A stretch of 64,000 nt of DNA, from the NCBI GenBank assembly GCA_010909165.1, contig MU008181.1, positions 62,001 to 126,000 on the forward strand, given 5' to 3'. Below, in pieces: positions 47,808 to 60,664 of the stretch. The DNA comes from Anthoceros angustus. Taxonomy: Eukaryota > Streptophyta > Anthocerotopsida > Anthocerotales > Anthocerotaceae. The translations under genes and the position numbers were made by a program. Position 1 is the first letter of the stretch, and each line of letters begins with the position of its first letter. The notes beneath the pieces are model-generated. The model searched no databases and was not told where the DNA came from. It was given only the letters and a program-made list of their open reading frames with translations.

Positions 47808-48650
47808 AGCATTCCATCCGTCCATCAGGAATCGGTGTCCCACAATCCTAACAGGACGCTGCACTCCAGAGACCTTGAAACACCAGTGTATGTAGCAGCA
47901 ACCAACACCTTGAAGCCCGCCTGTTGTCTTTAGTGAACTGGACTCCTGGACCTTTCATCTCTCCTGTATCTAGGTGGAGGTGGGCCTGACATGCAAGTCT
48001 GCAAGAGTGAAAGCTGAATCCAGGCATTCGGAGGGTATTCCTTCACGCTTTTGCGAGTTCCCTTGTCTAACCCTCCTATGGTTTGTCCGAGCAAGCTTGA
48101 GGCTCACCGATGCGCAGAACGCGAGGAAGTAAACCTTTCCATCCGTCCATCACGAATCGGTGTCCCACAATCCTAACAGGACGCTGCACTCCAGAGACCT
48201 TGAAACACTGGTGTACGTAGCAACCAACACCTTGAAGCCCGCCTGTTGTCTTTAATGAACTGGACTCCTGGATCTTCATCTCCACTGTATCCAGGTGGAG
48301 GTGGGCCTGACATGCAAATCTGCAAGAGTGAAAGCTGAATCCAGGCATTCGGAGGGTACTCCTTCACGCTTTTGCGAGTTCCCTTGTCTAACCCTCCTAT
48401 GGTTTGTCCGAGCAGGCTTGAGGCTCACCGATGCGCAGAACGCGAGGAACTAAACCATTCCATCCGTCCATCAGGAATCGGTGTCCCACAATCCTAACAG
48501 GACGCTGCACTCCAGAGACCTTGAAATACTAGTGTACGTAGCAACCGACACCTTGAAGCCCGCCTGTTGTCTTTAGTGAATGGACTCCAAGACCTTTCAT
48601 CTCCACTGTATCCAGGTGGAGGTGGGCCTGACATGTAAATCTGCAAGAGT
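47692..48650. repeat. About 323-bp tandem triplication of the SKA2 terminal exon and 3' region
   Basis: Copies begin at 47692, 48016 and 48338 (periods 324 and 322). Each holds the last intron's 3' part, the terminal exon and the same 3' untranslated sequence. Copy 3 keeps a normal acceptor (GAGCAG then GCTTGAGG, exon 48416-48453). In copy 2 a G-to-A change gives GAGCAAGCTTGAGG, which moves the AG by one base, so splicing there would hit a stop at once. Confidence 0.95.
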
Positions 48651-49281
48651 GAAAGCAAGCAGAGGAGATATTCCGGATATTCCCTACAATACCCCGTGAG
48701 AGAAATGTACTGCGGACTTGTAAGTTGGATCCTCTCCTCCCTCCAAGTGGGCTGTCAGTGATCTCGTGCTGGATGATCTCGAAGCACTGTTCACTACACA
48801 TACATCCTGCCGGACCATGTCATCTTGCGACAGCTTCCCTCCGATTCGGACGGGACTGCGATGGCATGTTTCTGGAGCAGCGTGAAGCGCCAGTCTGATG
48901 GGTGTCAGCGCAGCAGGTGCCGTGTCTGGAATGTGGAAGACCAGGTTCGATGGACATCCGGCGCCTCCCCACCTGATACCGCCAAATGGCGGGGAGCGTG
49001 AAGGAAGCAGGAAGCCCCCAGCCTTTACACTCCCACACTCCAAGTCCCCAGCCCTGACCCCTGCGTCCTGCTCGGCCGGCAGGCTGGGAGAAGGGCATCC
49101 TAGCCCCTTGGTATTCCCTAGGGCCGCTCCTGGAGACTCAGATGCTGATCGCGGTACCACTTGTGAATCGAGTTATTTATGGTCTGTGGCAGCAGAATCA
49201 TCGGCAGCGATGCCGACAAAGATCCCAGCATGTCATATGCAGAGGAGCGGGAGCAGGCTCCGCAGTGTGGCATGCTGACTG
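48651..49281. other. Upstream region of the SHR-type gene
   Basis: About 630 bp. No coding or RNA feature supported. Confidence 0.5.
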
Positions 49282-51097
49282 ATGACTTCCTCTTCCTCCT
49301 CTCCAAGCGGAGGTGCTGGGAATGGTAGGCTGGCAGATGGAGGACGGCACCCAGGCATGAGATCCCGGGCAGGGGCAGGGGCAGGGGCAGGAGGCATGGA
49401 GGGCACGAATTCGCATTCGCCAAGGGCGGGGAAGCAGGGGGGCAGCGGGAGCGGGGGCTCGGGGCGGCCTCCCCTCCCGGGGAAGCTGGGGCAGAAACAT
49501 GGCACGGGTTCTGAGAGGGCGCCGCTGAGCCTGACCATCCCTTCAGACCCGCTGCAGCCGGAGAAGCAGGCCGCGGCGGCCATGGCCGCCCCGAAGCTGG
49601 AGGCGGCGGGCACGGACAGCCTGCTGGCGGAGCTGGCGGGGTCGGAAGACGAGGAGGAGGAAGAAGAGGAAGGCAGCAGCAGCAGCGGGGGCGGGAACGG
49701 CAGCGCGTGCCAGCGCTGGGCCAGCAAGCTGGTGCTGGAGTGCGCCAGGGCCGTGGCGGGCAACCGCAGCTCGCGGGTTCAGCAGCTACTGTGGGTGCTG
49801 AACGAGCTGGCGTCCCCGTACGGAGACTGCGACCAGCGGCTGGCCTGCTACATGCTCCAGGCGCTCTTCTGCAAGGTGACGGCCAGCGGAGCGAGATGTT
49901 ACCGCATTCTGTGCACCACGGCCGCCCGCACCTACTCCTTCGACTCCATGCGCACCATGATCCTCAAGTTCCAGGACGCCAGCCCCTGGACCACCTTCGG
50001 CCATGTCGCCTCCAACGGGGCCCTCATGGAGGCCTTCGAGGGCGAGACCAGAGTGCACATCGTGGACGTGAGCAACACCCTCTGCACGCAGTGGCCCACC
50101 CTGTTCGAGGCCCTCGCCACCCGCCCTGACGGCGCCCCGCATCTGCGTCTAACCACCGTCATCGCCTCCCCCGAGGACTCCGCCATCAAGGTAACAAACC
50201 ATAAGCTTCTTCCCGACATGATCCCTGCTCGGTCTCGGGAATGGGAATGCAGAATCCTGAAACAAGGTCTCCCGCTTTACTGTGATGTGCATCCAGGTGA
50301 TGCGGCAGATCGGGGGACGGATGGAGAAATTCGCGCGGCTGATGGGAGTGCCGTTCGAGTTCGCGGTGGTGCAGCAGCCGCAGCTGGAGAAGCTGGATCC
50401 CTCGGCGCTCAATCTGCGGCAGGGGGAGGCGCTGGCCATCAACTGCATGATCATCTTGCACCAGGTGTCGCCGCACAAGGCAGGAGCAGGCGGCGAGGGG
50501 AGCCCGCGGGACGCCTTTCTCGCCACCATGCGGAAGATGAACCCTAAGATTCTGACGCTGGTGGAGCATCAGGTGGACTCCACTTCCTCGGCAGTGAATT
50601 TTCCCATAGCCAAGCCGCTTCCGCCGGTGCCCTCTGGGGAGCAGGGGCCAGGGCAAGGGCAGGGGCAGGCGCGGCCGCCATCGCCGGCGTCGCTGCCTCT
50701 GGAGGGGCTGCGGGAGGCGCTGCGGTTCTACTCGCTGCTGTTCGATTCGCTGGAGGAGAGCCTGCCGCGGGTGAGCAACGAGCGGCTCATGATCGAGCGG
50801 TCCAGCGGGCGGGCTATGGTGAGTATGCTGGCGTGCGATGATGCGGAGCGCTCGTTTTGGCACGAGAAGGGGAGGCAGTGGGGGGTCAGGATGGCTGCCG
50901 CGGGCTTCGGGGTCCTGCCGTTTAACGACGATGTGGTGGATGACGTGCGCGCGCTTCTGAAGCGGCATAAGGAAGGGTGGGGTTTGGCGCTCGGCCCGGA
51001 AGAGGATCCTGTTGAGAGCAGCTTGCTCCACCTCACTTGGAAGCAACAGGCGGCTATCTTCGCGTCAGCTTGGAAACCGGTGCCACTACCAGGTTAA
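49282..51097 (+). CDS. SHR: GRAS transcription regulator, SHORT-ROOT family
   Basis: Two exons (49282-50190, 50297-51097) join in phase to 569 aa. A Ser/Gly/Ala/Glu-rich disordered N-terminus (residues 1-145) precedes the GRAS domain. LHRI is [18 protein letters not shown] with [18 protein letters not shown], a signature of the SHR clade. Then follow [39 protein letters not shown] and the VHIID-type motif VHIVD (residues 258-262), [31 protein letters not shown] and a C-terminal SAW end ([10 protein letters not shown]). SHR acts in the nucleus with SCARECROW-type partners and controls asymmetric division and tissue patterning in angiosperms. A 106-bp intron within the domain differs from the usual intronless angiosperm gene. 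A Gly/Gln repeat (residues about 420-430) is a lineage insertion. Confidence 0.95.
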
Positions 51098-51298
51098 TGC
51101 CATAGCCAAAATGTGACCGAAGTGCTCCTCACGCCAGGCTCAGGCAGCCGGCAGCTCAGGACAGTGCACCATCGCCTCTTCACGCACACAGAGTGAGCAG
51201 GAAGGGAAGGGCAGAGTAGGCTACATTGCGAGAGAGAAGACGAGTAGCTGCTTCTGCTCAAGAACTTGAAGCACCTATTCCTGTGAACTACTTTCATA

Positions 51299-51352
51299 CA
51301 GGGGCAGGGGCAGGGCAGGGGCAGGGCAGGGGCAGAGCCGGGGCAGGGCGAC
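51299..51352. repeat. GGGGCA minisatellite
   Basis: About nine units of GGGGCA, some lacking one G, in the short spacer between the convergent SHR and DWARF1 genes. Confidence 0.9.
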
Positions 51353-51363
51353 GCTGTCTGTCC

Positions 51364-53469
51364 TCAATCTGCCTTCTTAGGTGCCACAGCAGATACCTTG
51401 CTCTTCTTGCTGCTGGACACTTTGTAGTAGACGGACATGAATACACCTTCAGCCCCATACCTGCATGGGAGCATAAAGCCGAGTCAGCTCAGCAAGCTTC
51501 TCTTAGGAGCACGATGTTCAACAGGCCAGCCATGTGTATGGATGGGGGAGGAGAGGGCGCTTACTTCTTACGGACTTGGTTATACAATGTCGGGTTGAAC
51601 ATTGCCCAGAAGGCCTCTTCGGACTGTTCAACAACAGCATAAAGACACTGGTAGCAGCCGTTATCAAGTAGCCACTTCTCCATGTCCTTCGTCGCTTGTG
51701 TGCCATCCCACACCTCCTGCCTGAGGACAGGCCCAGGAACGCCCCAAATGCCAACGTCACACCACATCTGTGCCGTGTCGGTGTCTCCTGGCTGCTTTTT
51801 GAGCTCGTACCCAGGCTCCGTCTGTAGCATCGTGGGCAGTGGTCCTTTGAACAGCCGATGTGGGCACAGCCACAGGGGGTACGTCTGCAACACAAGACGC
51901 AGACAAACAAAGACTCAGAGAGTTTAGGGGTGGTTGAGAACTGACTTCCCTGTTCTTTGCATGCTCAGCACAATTAGAAAAAGGGCACCAACTTGCACAC
52001 CTCAAAGTTCTGGTGGCAGAACTCCAGGCATTCTTCCAGTTTGTGGTTTGGCACGAGCATATCCTGACAGGCATGCCGCTGCTGGTAGTAACTCTGGATA
52101 GCTGGACTTGTCGTCAGCTTCAGCATGCTCACCTGTTTGGCGTTCGTTAGTCACCATCCATGTCGAAGTTAAACCATCAATATGCGAAAACCGTTAGTCA
52201 CGAGACAGCACGCCAACCATATCATATAACAGACCTTAGGAGGCATGAGCCAGCCCAGGAAGAAACGGAACAAGGGATGATTCCCCATGGGCACGACAAG
52301 CCCTCCCTCCCAGTACAGCGAGCGCGTGTGGCGATGATAGTACTGCCGCACAGGCACATACTCCACGAACGCCCCCCTCTCCAGAGCAGTTTCCGTGTGG
52401 ATGTGAAACCAAGGCTTAAACCACCACCCAAAGTTGTTGATGACATTGCCCTTCCGCTTCGCCTCCTCCTTCGTCACATATCTTCCAGTGGTGATCACAG
52501 CCGTGCTCTCAGAAAAAATGATTCCCTCCACGAAATCGGGCACCTGGCAAACAAACGATGCAACGGACCATGATCGGCAGCCTCAATCCCTTCCTTCCTT
52601 CCTTCCTTGCACGAAAACAAAGCAACAATTGAGCCTTACCTTCTCCTTGTTATCCTGATCCATATCGGCGGGGCAGAAGAGCCTCTTGTACTCCCTCGCA
52701 ATATCCCGCAAACTGCCCTTCACAGGCGTGTAAGTCACCTGCATGTAATCCTTAACCGGGATGAGGCGGAACTCCGCGGCCACAACCAGGCCCAGCGAGC
52801 CATGCGACCAGGGAACAGCCCGAAACAGGTCGCTGAACTCGTTGTCCGCAGTAGCCCGCACCAGCCTTCCATCCCCCAACACCATCTCAAACGCGGTGCA
52901 CGACTCCGCAAAAAGGCCGTAGATGTGGCTGCTCCCCTCGATGCCGTAACCATTGATGACGCCTCCCACAGTGAGGTCGTCCAGCTCCGGCAGCACCTCG
53001 GGCGCCAGGCCCAGCGGGAGCGTGGCCGCGCTCACCTCCGCCATGCTCACCATGGGCTCGCATTTCATCACCCTCCGCTCCGCGTCGATCCACACTATGG
53101 ACGCCAGCCCCCCCAGATCCACCGGGTACTTGTACGCGCACCGCTTGTGCTCGGAATTGCGGATGCTCACCCCCAGCCACGGCCTCCTCCCCGTGCAGAT
53201 CAGCCCGGGGGCCTTCACCGGATTCCGCGCCGCCACCCTGTCTTGCACCTGCTGCACCTTCCTCCTGTGCACTGCCTCGCTGGGCGGCCCGTGCAGGAAC
53301 GCCTGGATCGCCGCCCGCCAACGCATGTACTGGTAGAAGAGGAAGGACGCCGGCAGCAGCACCGGGATCACAAAAATCCACCGGAACTGGATGATGAAGT
53401 CGGCTATGGAGGGCGGCCGCCGAGGCCGAGGCCGCGCCCGCCGCTCCCGCTCCCCACTTCCTTCCCCAT
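51364..53469 (-). CDS. DWF1: Delta24-sterol reductase (DWARF1/DIMINUTO)
   Basis: An FAD-linked ER membrane enzyme that reduces the sterol C24 side-chain bond in the phytosterol and brassinosteroid pathway. Exons: 53469-52640, 52543-52235, 52132-52001, 51884-51565, 51460-51364. The start is followed by a single membrane anchor (FRWIFVIPVLLPASFLFY), the FAD-binding domain with ELDDLTVGGVINGYGIEGSS, then IYGLFAESCTAFEMVLGDG, PDFVEGIIFSES, INNFGWWFKPWF, EYVPVRQYYHRHTRSLYWEG, YPLWLCPHRLFKG and the conserved tail FMSVYYK. The frame starting at the ATG (53469) fails at CGCCCTCCATAG, just before the membrane anchor. One extra C would join it to the main frame, which has no ATG of its own upstream of the anchor. 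A homopolymer error is the simplest explanation. Confidence 0.92.
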
Positions 53470-55267
53470 CTCGCTCTCCTCCTCACGTGACCTCCCGTGC
53501 CGATCACGTGACGCAAGGAAAAATTCCCACCACAACCGGGGATGGCCCCCTCTACCGATTCCAAGAAGCAGAACAGAGTAAGGAAAACGTATGACGCAGC
53601 TTCCGCTCAACAATCTTGGCGTGGGCCGGTTTGAAGCATTTCACGCCCGCCCGGGCCGGGCAAGCAATTAATGCACCATACACGGGCAGGACAGGCCTGG
53701 CGCTGCTGCTGTTTTCCCGCAACAGGGACCGGCTGAGCTGATAAAGCCAGCCGATGCCCCTTCTTGTCCCCGGGAGGCAGGCAGGCTCGCGTGAATGGCC
53801 TCGCTCCTCTGCTCCTCATGGGCCAGGTGCGTAAAAGACGGTTGGTGACGGACACAGGCAGCGCCCGGTAACGGTCTTGCTTTAGCCTTCTTCACTCTCA
53901 ATCATGCAACAATCGGCAGACAAGCTCTCACGGCCTGTGGCTCCAGCCCAAGGCCGCGCCAAGGAAACGAAAGGCCGGGAGAAGAAGAGGAAGAAGAAGG
54001 CGTCGAGGGAAGGGGGGAAATTCCGGTAACTGCCACGGACACAAAATCATGGGCAAGATCCGACAGCGGTGTCCGCTGGTTTTCACTTCACTTACCCATG
54101 ATCCCTCGTCGTCCTTCACAACGTTGGTTAAGCCAGTTAACTCTCGGAACCTGAGGTCTGCGGTTCGAATCACTCCTCGCATAACGAACGGACTCTGCAT
54201 CTGCAGTAGAAGCAGAAGCAGAAGCAGGAGTGCATTAAATTGTCGACCTGGAGTGCTAGATCTGTGCAGATCTCCATCATGGGGAGCGCTCAGCTGCAGG
54301 CAAACCAGCTCGGGACACTTCTTGAACTCCGCCCTCTGGTACTGGCTCGTATTGAACCTGGCATTGAATGTGTGCCGGTATGGCTGCAGCTTTCGCGGTA
54401 GGCAGCATGTATGAAGACAGTACCTCGCTTTCTCATCAGCCTCTCGCCGCCATTGAATGGCCGGTCCATATCGCACCGGCTTCTGAAGCGCGTGCTGATG
54501 ACCCTGTCCTTCTATGTACGTATGTGTCGGTGTACAAAGCAAGAGATGCGTTAGTTTCTTTTCTCAAGGAAAGAGGACATGGGCGAACCATCTTTAGACT
54601 AGAAGGACATGGAAGGGAGACCTCAGGGGTCGCAGCAGAGAAAGGAGCAACTAAGGTGCATGTCTGATGAAGTCATCTATTGAAGCTCCATGTCAGTGTA
54701 CTGCTCTTCTGCTTTGCACTTTGCACGTTGCTTGTGGGTGAGCGCTTTTAGGGTTTGTTTCCGACGGGCTGGGATGAGAAGCGAGCCACCGACTGGTGGC
54801 CCAGCATTTCCGGGGCCTCGGACATTGTCCACCTGGATAACCGCGATAACTGCTGGAGGAGATGGTCCTGTGGTAACGCTGCATCCACGCTGCCTGCTTT
54901 CATTCGACTGGGCCAGCACCAGCAGCCAAACCAACCGAGCAGTGCTGCAGATCTGAGCTGCAGATCAGGAGCTGGGGGCCGGTGGACTGTGACTATCTTG
55001 GACTCGCAGTTTGCTGACAATATACGACTCAGCCCCACCAGACACGCTGGAGGGGATAACCGCACAGCACAGTGCAGGGTCCAGTACCAAAAACTCGCAT
55101 GCTCAACACATGCGGCAAACAATGTGTCCGAGGAGCTATGAGTACATGGCCGGATCTGCGTCCTGGCGCCCTGGGTTGTTCAGATTTTCCTGCATCCTTG
55201 GTAATCTGGAACCGAGGGGTGGGTTGAGTTCACACATCAAAGGAGGGAAGGTTGCAGCCGGCGTTAG
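53470..55267. other. Long spacer between DWF1 and ATRIP genes
   Basis: About 1.8 kb. It contains the DWF1 promoter and an AGAAGC run near 54208-54225. No gene recognised. The short ORFs have no family resemblance. Confidence 0.5.
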
Positions 55268-58200
55268 TTAGGAGGCAGGTGCATCTTGGGCTTCATCACC
55301 ATTAGGTGGTGGGTCTTGGGACGACGACGAAGGTACAGATGACAAAATCCTTTCCCTCAGGCCCTTGGCTAGTTCACTCATGTCGGCGAACTGAGCTGAA
55401 AGTTTCTGGGATCTTGTAACATGAGGGGAGTAACACCTGCTAATGAGCCTGTTTGCGACGCTCAGGCTCTGTCTTAAAGTATGGCTGGTCAGTGTGAGCA
55501 ATGACAAAATTGCTGAGGACGTGGTTGGCAGTGCTGTCAGGCGGGACAGCAGAGTCAAAGCTTCTCGTAGCAAGCTTGCTCTGCAAGGTAGAGAGGGACA
55601 TGGTTAGCCCATTGCAAGTGAAGACACGGTATGAGGTAGGAGGAGAGAAGTCAGTGTCATGTACCTTTCTGCATTGGCCTCTGATCTGGTGAACCTCAGG
55701 CTGTGTTCTTCCTCCTCCTCAGCATCAAGCTCTGAATCAATCAAGGAAACAAGCTGCCACGGGAGGGAGTTTGTTTTCTGTGTGCCACTGGCTTTAGCTT
55801 GGCTTTTAGAGGTGCTAACTCTGACTCCACTACCTCTGCCATTTCCCCTCTTCAATGGCACAGCATCAGTGGAATCTCCGGCAGTGTGTGCCCCATTTTG
55901 CATCTTCTTCGACAACTCCTGTTTGCACGCACGGGAGGCTCGCAATGTATGTAGTAAGGTTGCAGCCCCCATGTCCCCGGATGAGGCCAGAAAGGTTAAA
56001 ACTCTCACAGCACTTCTTCGAAGGGCATACTCCTGCAGTATGTCACATTGTTACAGAGCTGCGAGAGGGATGAAACACTCACAGGTAAACCATGCACGGC
56101 AGATAGGATGTACCTCCAGTCTGGTTCCAGTGAATGTCAAGCAGGCTGACAGGCCATCTAGTATGTCTTCAGCGCGGTCCGCAGTAGCTGTAGCAGAAGG
56201 AGTTGCGTCAGGCCTGCCCTCTTCAGTTGTCACCACTCTTCCCTCCATTCTCTCCTCAAGCCCATTGTCTACCTCCATATCCTCCGGAGCCCTGACTTGC
56301 AGTTTGCCACCATCTTCTGTGGTGCCCGTGGCCGTTGTTTCAAGACCATTGCTAGTAGTGCAGAAGCTCTTGTATATCTCCGGACCTGGCAGAGACTCGA
56401 CACACATGAGGTGTCACGGGAGGTTTCACCTACTGCTTTCAATCAAGATAACCTCCAGGCGAAGATGTGACTGGCAAATGCCAAACCGAAAGACCAGCAA
56501 GCTACTCACAATGCAACAGCAGGAGAACAATCCTCACAGCGCAATGCTGAACCTCAGGCTCAGCCTTTTTATGCAGAACGGAAGCTAAACTGCCATCAAA
56601 TAGCAAAACACCAAACCTGCAAACAAGACAAAGGCTTAAGCCACATGGATCCACAGTGACGGTGGTTCTTGAGAAGTAGTTCTTCGAACAGATGCGGCAA
56701 CAAAAACTAACCGTGCTCTAGTGGTTAGCGCTTCAGTGTGAGCTACGAGTAGCTTGATAATAGCAGCCGCCTCAGCTTGAAGCTGAGGGCTGGATGAACT
56801 GGAGATCTTATTGAAAATCCAGGCTATGAAAGCATTATTCCCACCGGACATATCTGCAATCTCCGAAGGGCCTTGATCTTCTGGAATATGAGATTCAGTT
56901 GCGTTTCCTTGACGAACCTCTACATGGTCCTGGTCCTTCGCTAATGACTGCTTTGAGACCGCCATGTCTGCCTTCACAGTATCCTGCCCTTTAATTTGGC
57001 AGAAAATTCTTGGGGAGGAGAAAACTGGAACACCGGTAGCAGATGCTGGATCATTTTTACTTATCCACCAACCTTGTCTTGCATAACTGTCATGAGAGCC
57101 AACAGGGCCAAGAGAGCCTGTTTGTCTTTTGACGCTGGAGTGAGAAAGGCTGTTTTCGACAACAGAGGAACCTGTGAGAAAATATTTCCAGCCACCAAAA
57201 CGTTGAAACACTTTCACATACTGCTTATAGGCATAGCTTCAACATACCCGTTAAGCACTGCATCTCGACACAAGCTGTCCTGTTGCAACACGTGTCGCAG
57301 AGTATGCAGTGCACACCACACCACTTCTGGCTGTCAACAAACAGCCAGGAGAGTTAATTCCCCTAAAAGCCCTGGTTTTCAGACGTTCACATGATCCTAC
57401 AGAGGTCAAAGAGAGACTAACATTGGTGGCATGGCAGAACTCCAACAAGGGAGTAATAATGATCACGGGCGACGCTGTCCTACTGGCTATCTGCACAGCA
57501 GGCAAAAACAGATCGTACCCTTAGCATAAGGTCTGGTCAGTAAACAAGAGACTCATCATTTTCACCAACCATTGCTAGCAAGCCGAGCATTGGTGAACCT
57601 ATTTTCATGCAATTCCCACACATCAAACATTTCGAGAATTGACTCCAGGAAACAAGCTCAAAGCTCAGCAGCTCCTCCAAAGTGCGAGTCAATACCTTTG
57701 AGATTGCATTGTGAAGTTTCAACGAAGTGGATGGCATAGTGTCTGGATGTGCCCTGTCAGCACTCTTCCGTTTTCTGCTCTGGGTACCTGAATAGATGAC
57801 AGTTGCAGCATCCTCCTGGACACCTGAATCCGCTGCATTTAGCAAAACATAAACTTCCTGGCGAGAAGCTGTGAGCAATTTTGGAAGAATGCCCACAGTG
57901 TCTTCCTTTACGACTTGCAGTCCCCATAGTTGTTGCAACGAATACTTAGTTTCCAATATTCTCTGGCTCGCTAGATCTGATACCGTTGCCCCTGCTTCTT
58001 CAACTGCAGCCCCTAAGGGCACGTCAGCCCTTGCTGATACAGTTTCCTCGGTCTGCAGCAGAAGCTCACACCAATATTAGTGGTTAAGCATGAGATTTTA
58101 GCTGGGTGCTTGTACTCAAAATTCTCACTAAAATCTCATCCCAACATACCTGCATGTCATAATCCACCTTCTCTTTGCCCTTGGCAGATACACCACCTGT

Positions 58201-60007
58201 GAACAGCACTGCTGCATTGTTTATGATACCAAACGCGATGGTTAACAGAACAGCTCTACAAATGACAATACTTCTTGACAGAGATGGAGAACCTGAGTCT
58301 GGAGGTGGTCTACTGGGACAGGTAACTATACTCTCAGCATTGCGATCCCCTTGATGCTCCACAGGGCTGGAATGAGCCAGCATATTCACGTCTTCTTCCT
58401 TCACATCGCCATTAATTTGCACTTGCCGTCTCTCTTGTTCATCTAGTTCAATTTGCCTGCAGAAGCAACACATTCACAACACAAAATAAGATTGGCAAAA
58501 GGAACCTTGGATAACAGGTGCAGTTTTTATAACCTGCTTAGCTTCAAGGATTCAAGTTCTTGTTTAGTCGCAGCAAGAGCTGCCAGAGTTGCCTTCAATT
58601 CTTCCTCCTTATTTGATCGTGCTCTCTTTGCTTCCAAAAGTTCCTGATCCTGTCCCACGTGCAGAATCATTAGCACAGCGAAATCTCGTCACTTTGAAAT
58701 ATATAGAGATTAAGTGCCCAGCCAACCTTAAACAGAAGCTCTGATGACATGCGATTCAACTCCCGCTGCAGGTCGAAAATTCCAGCAACGAAGTCAGCAG
58801 ATGCCAATATTGGTCATAGGTATCATCCTGCAGTGTCACCTTAGCATCAGGTGTTCATCTAATTCAACCCCACATGCCATCTCCACGATGGAAACGGCAG
58901 ATGGACGACAACAGCTACAGTTCATTCTGTTCAAAGAAGGGGAGCTTTTAATATGCCACCTATACTCTTGGGTTGATCTCTGCAATGGCACACTGATGGA
59001 CATACCTGTTGATCTGGCCCTACATGCCCGTTGCTTTGCCTCCCTCGCATCTTCAGCTCATAGATCTCCTTGTCTGCCTGATATCAGCAAAGCATAGAAG
59101 TCAACAACAAAAGTCGTTCTGAAAAACTTTGCCTAGTATCACACATCCTCGGGGGTCGGAGCAGCAGGTGCACCTGAGAAAGGCGAGACTTCAACAAGGA
59201 CACAGCACCAGTCTTCTCGGCCAGCTCCTCTTGTAGCTTCCTCCTCTCCTCATCAGCTGGCCTTGCACCATAATCAAAGCCCTCTCTGCTCGTCTGGTGG
59301 TGCATTCCCCCTCCTTGAGACCAGGCACGCGCCTCCTGCGAAAACCCAGGTTGTCTGGCCATGGGCGGTGGAGGTGGTGGGGGCATATTCTCATACCCGT
59401 CACGAGCGAATGGGGCTGCCTGCTTCATGGGCTGCGAATTCCCCCAGTTCCCATAGTTCTGGTTAGTACGATTCTGCATTGTTGCAGCCTGAGGAGTTGA
59501 AAACCCACCACCACCTATGACCATATCTGTCGGCTTCTGTTGCACACTCCCCGTTTCATGCCTGTGCTGACTGACATTATTCATTGCCGACCTTGAGTCA
59601 TCCATGGGCGTTGCACCACCCTGCTGAGGAGAATGCTGCCAAATCTTTCCCCCACCTCCACCTGCACCTGGCCCGTACGGGAGCTGCCCTGAGGCAGAGC
59701 CATGACGAGCCTCACTGCCATCCCTTTGCTGCCCGTACCCAGGATTACCAGCCGCTCCGCCTCCGCCTCCCCCTCCCCCTTGCTGAAAAGAGCTTGGATG
59801 GCTCAGCTGACTAACAAACTCCGCATTCCTTGTATAATCAGGATGGGTGGCCGGAGTCTGGAAGTGTCCAGTATTGTTGTACGAGCCCACCCACTGGGCC
59901 TGGGACGCCCGCCTGGCTGCATTCTCCGCTTCAGCCTTCTTCAACAGGTCATCCAACAGGTCCAAGTCCCATGTGTCGTCGTCATCGCCGCCGTAGTCAG
60001 TCGCCAT
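55268..60007 (-). CDS. ATRIP/SUV2-like checkpoint protein
   Basis: A multi-exon gene of about 12-15 exons. The first exon (60007-59174) begins with an acidic stretch (DDDDTWDLDLLDDLLKKAEA), resembling the RPA-binding end of ATRIP. Then comes a long Gly/Gln/Pro-rich disordered region, and a coiled coil (LQEELAEKTGAVSLLKSRL, exon 59077-59006 DKEIYELKMR, RELNRMSSELLFK, EELKATLAALAATKQELESL). The C-terminal two thirds are helical, HEAT-like: YSLQQLWGLQVV, VVWCALHTLRHVLQQDSLC, HCAVRIVLLLLHCE, YALRRSAVRVLTFLAS and a last exon with REALTLLSRLTALPT. ATRIP binds ATR kinase and recruits it to RPA-coated DNA. The order matches plant SUV2/ATRIP, but similarity is loose and not all splice sites were fixed, so the name is provisional. 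Confidence 0.6.
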
Positions 60008-60664
60008 CCTAAAGTGCCCTCACCATGCACCTGCCCCAACCATTTCCTTCATGCTCCACCCTAGCCCCACAGCCCGCAACTCCTGCCACTCAAATCCCAA
60101 GTGCCACCTCTCATCGCAGACCAGAGTCTCCCTGCATCCAGAGTCTCCAACCATTCAAATCCTAAACCCAGTTCTCCAAAATCCGATGACTACAAACATT
60201 CATCGCCTAATGACTGGAAGTCCGCGCATTGGTTGGTATCACAAAGCACAAGGATGACTAAAAACGACATCCGCTTCTCAGCACTACGGTTCTATCAATC
60301 CCATTGCTCAAGGCCAAGCCCCAACCAGCAGCACCAGTTGCAGCAGAGCAACGCAACCGAACTGCGCGGGAACTGAAAGTGAGGTTTTGCGTCCGTTTAG
60401 CAAGGGAATGGATGATGAAGCTCCATTTACGGTTTTATAGCGGTGAAAACTGCAGAATGAGATAAGACAGTCTACTCACCACAAAATGGAGACAGACGTG
60501 GGCACCTGACTGGCCTATGCTGAATTGGCCCGTAAGATTCAGGTTCTGAATCTGGTTGCAGCACCACCTGTACTGAATTTTCAGGCTGCTCTCGAGGCTT
60601 AGTGTGTCGAAATCGGCACTTGGGTTGGAGGATTCGGTCCGCATTGCGATAGGGGGCTATTGGG
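60008..60664. promoter_or_regulatory. Divergent region between ATRIP-like and SPP genes
   Basis: About 660 bp between opposing start codons. It presumably holds both promoters. No specific site stands out. Confidence 0.4.

Noticed and set aside
50186..51046. A 286-codon minus-strand ORF
   Set aside because: Antisense shadow of the SHR-type gene, rich in Pro/Arg/Leu with no domain.
52607..53581. A 324-codon plus-strand ORF
   Set aside because: It is the exact antisense of DWARF1 exon 1. It has no family motifs and reflects GC-rich codon bias.
54110..54190. A tRNA-like stretch with GGTTCGAATC
   Set aside because: The B-box-like word is there, but I could not pair an acceptor or anticodon stem, so it is not a supported tRNA.
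53928..54542. A 204-codon minus-strand ORF with a Leu run
   Set aside because: The Leu run is the translation of an AGAAGC repeat. No domain or conserved neighbour supports it.
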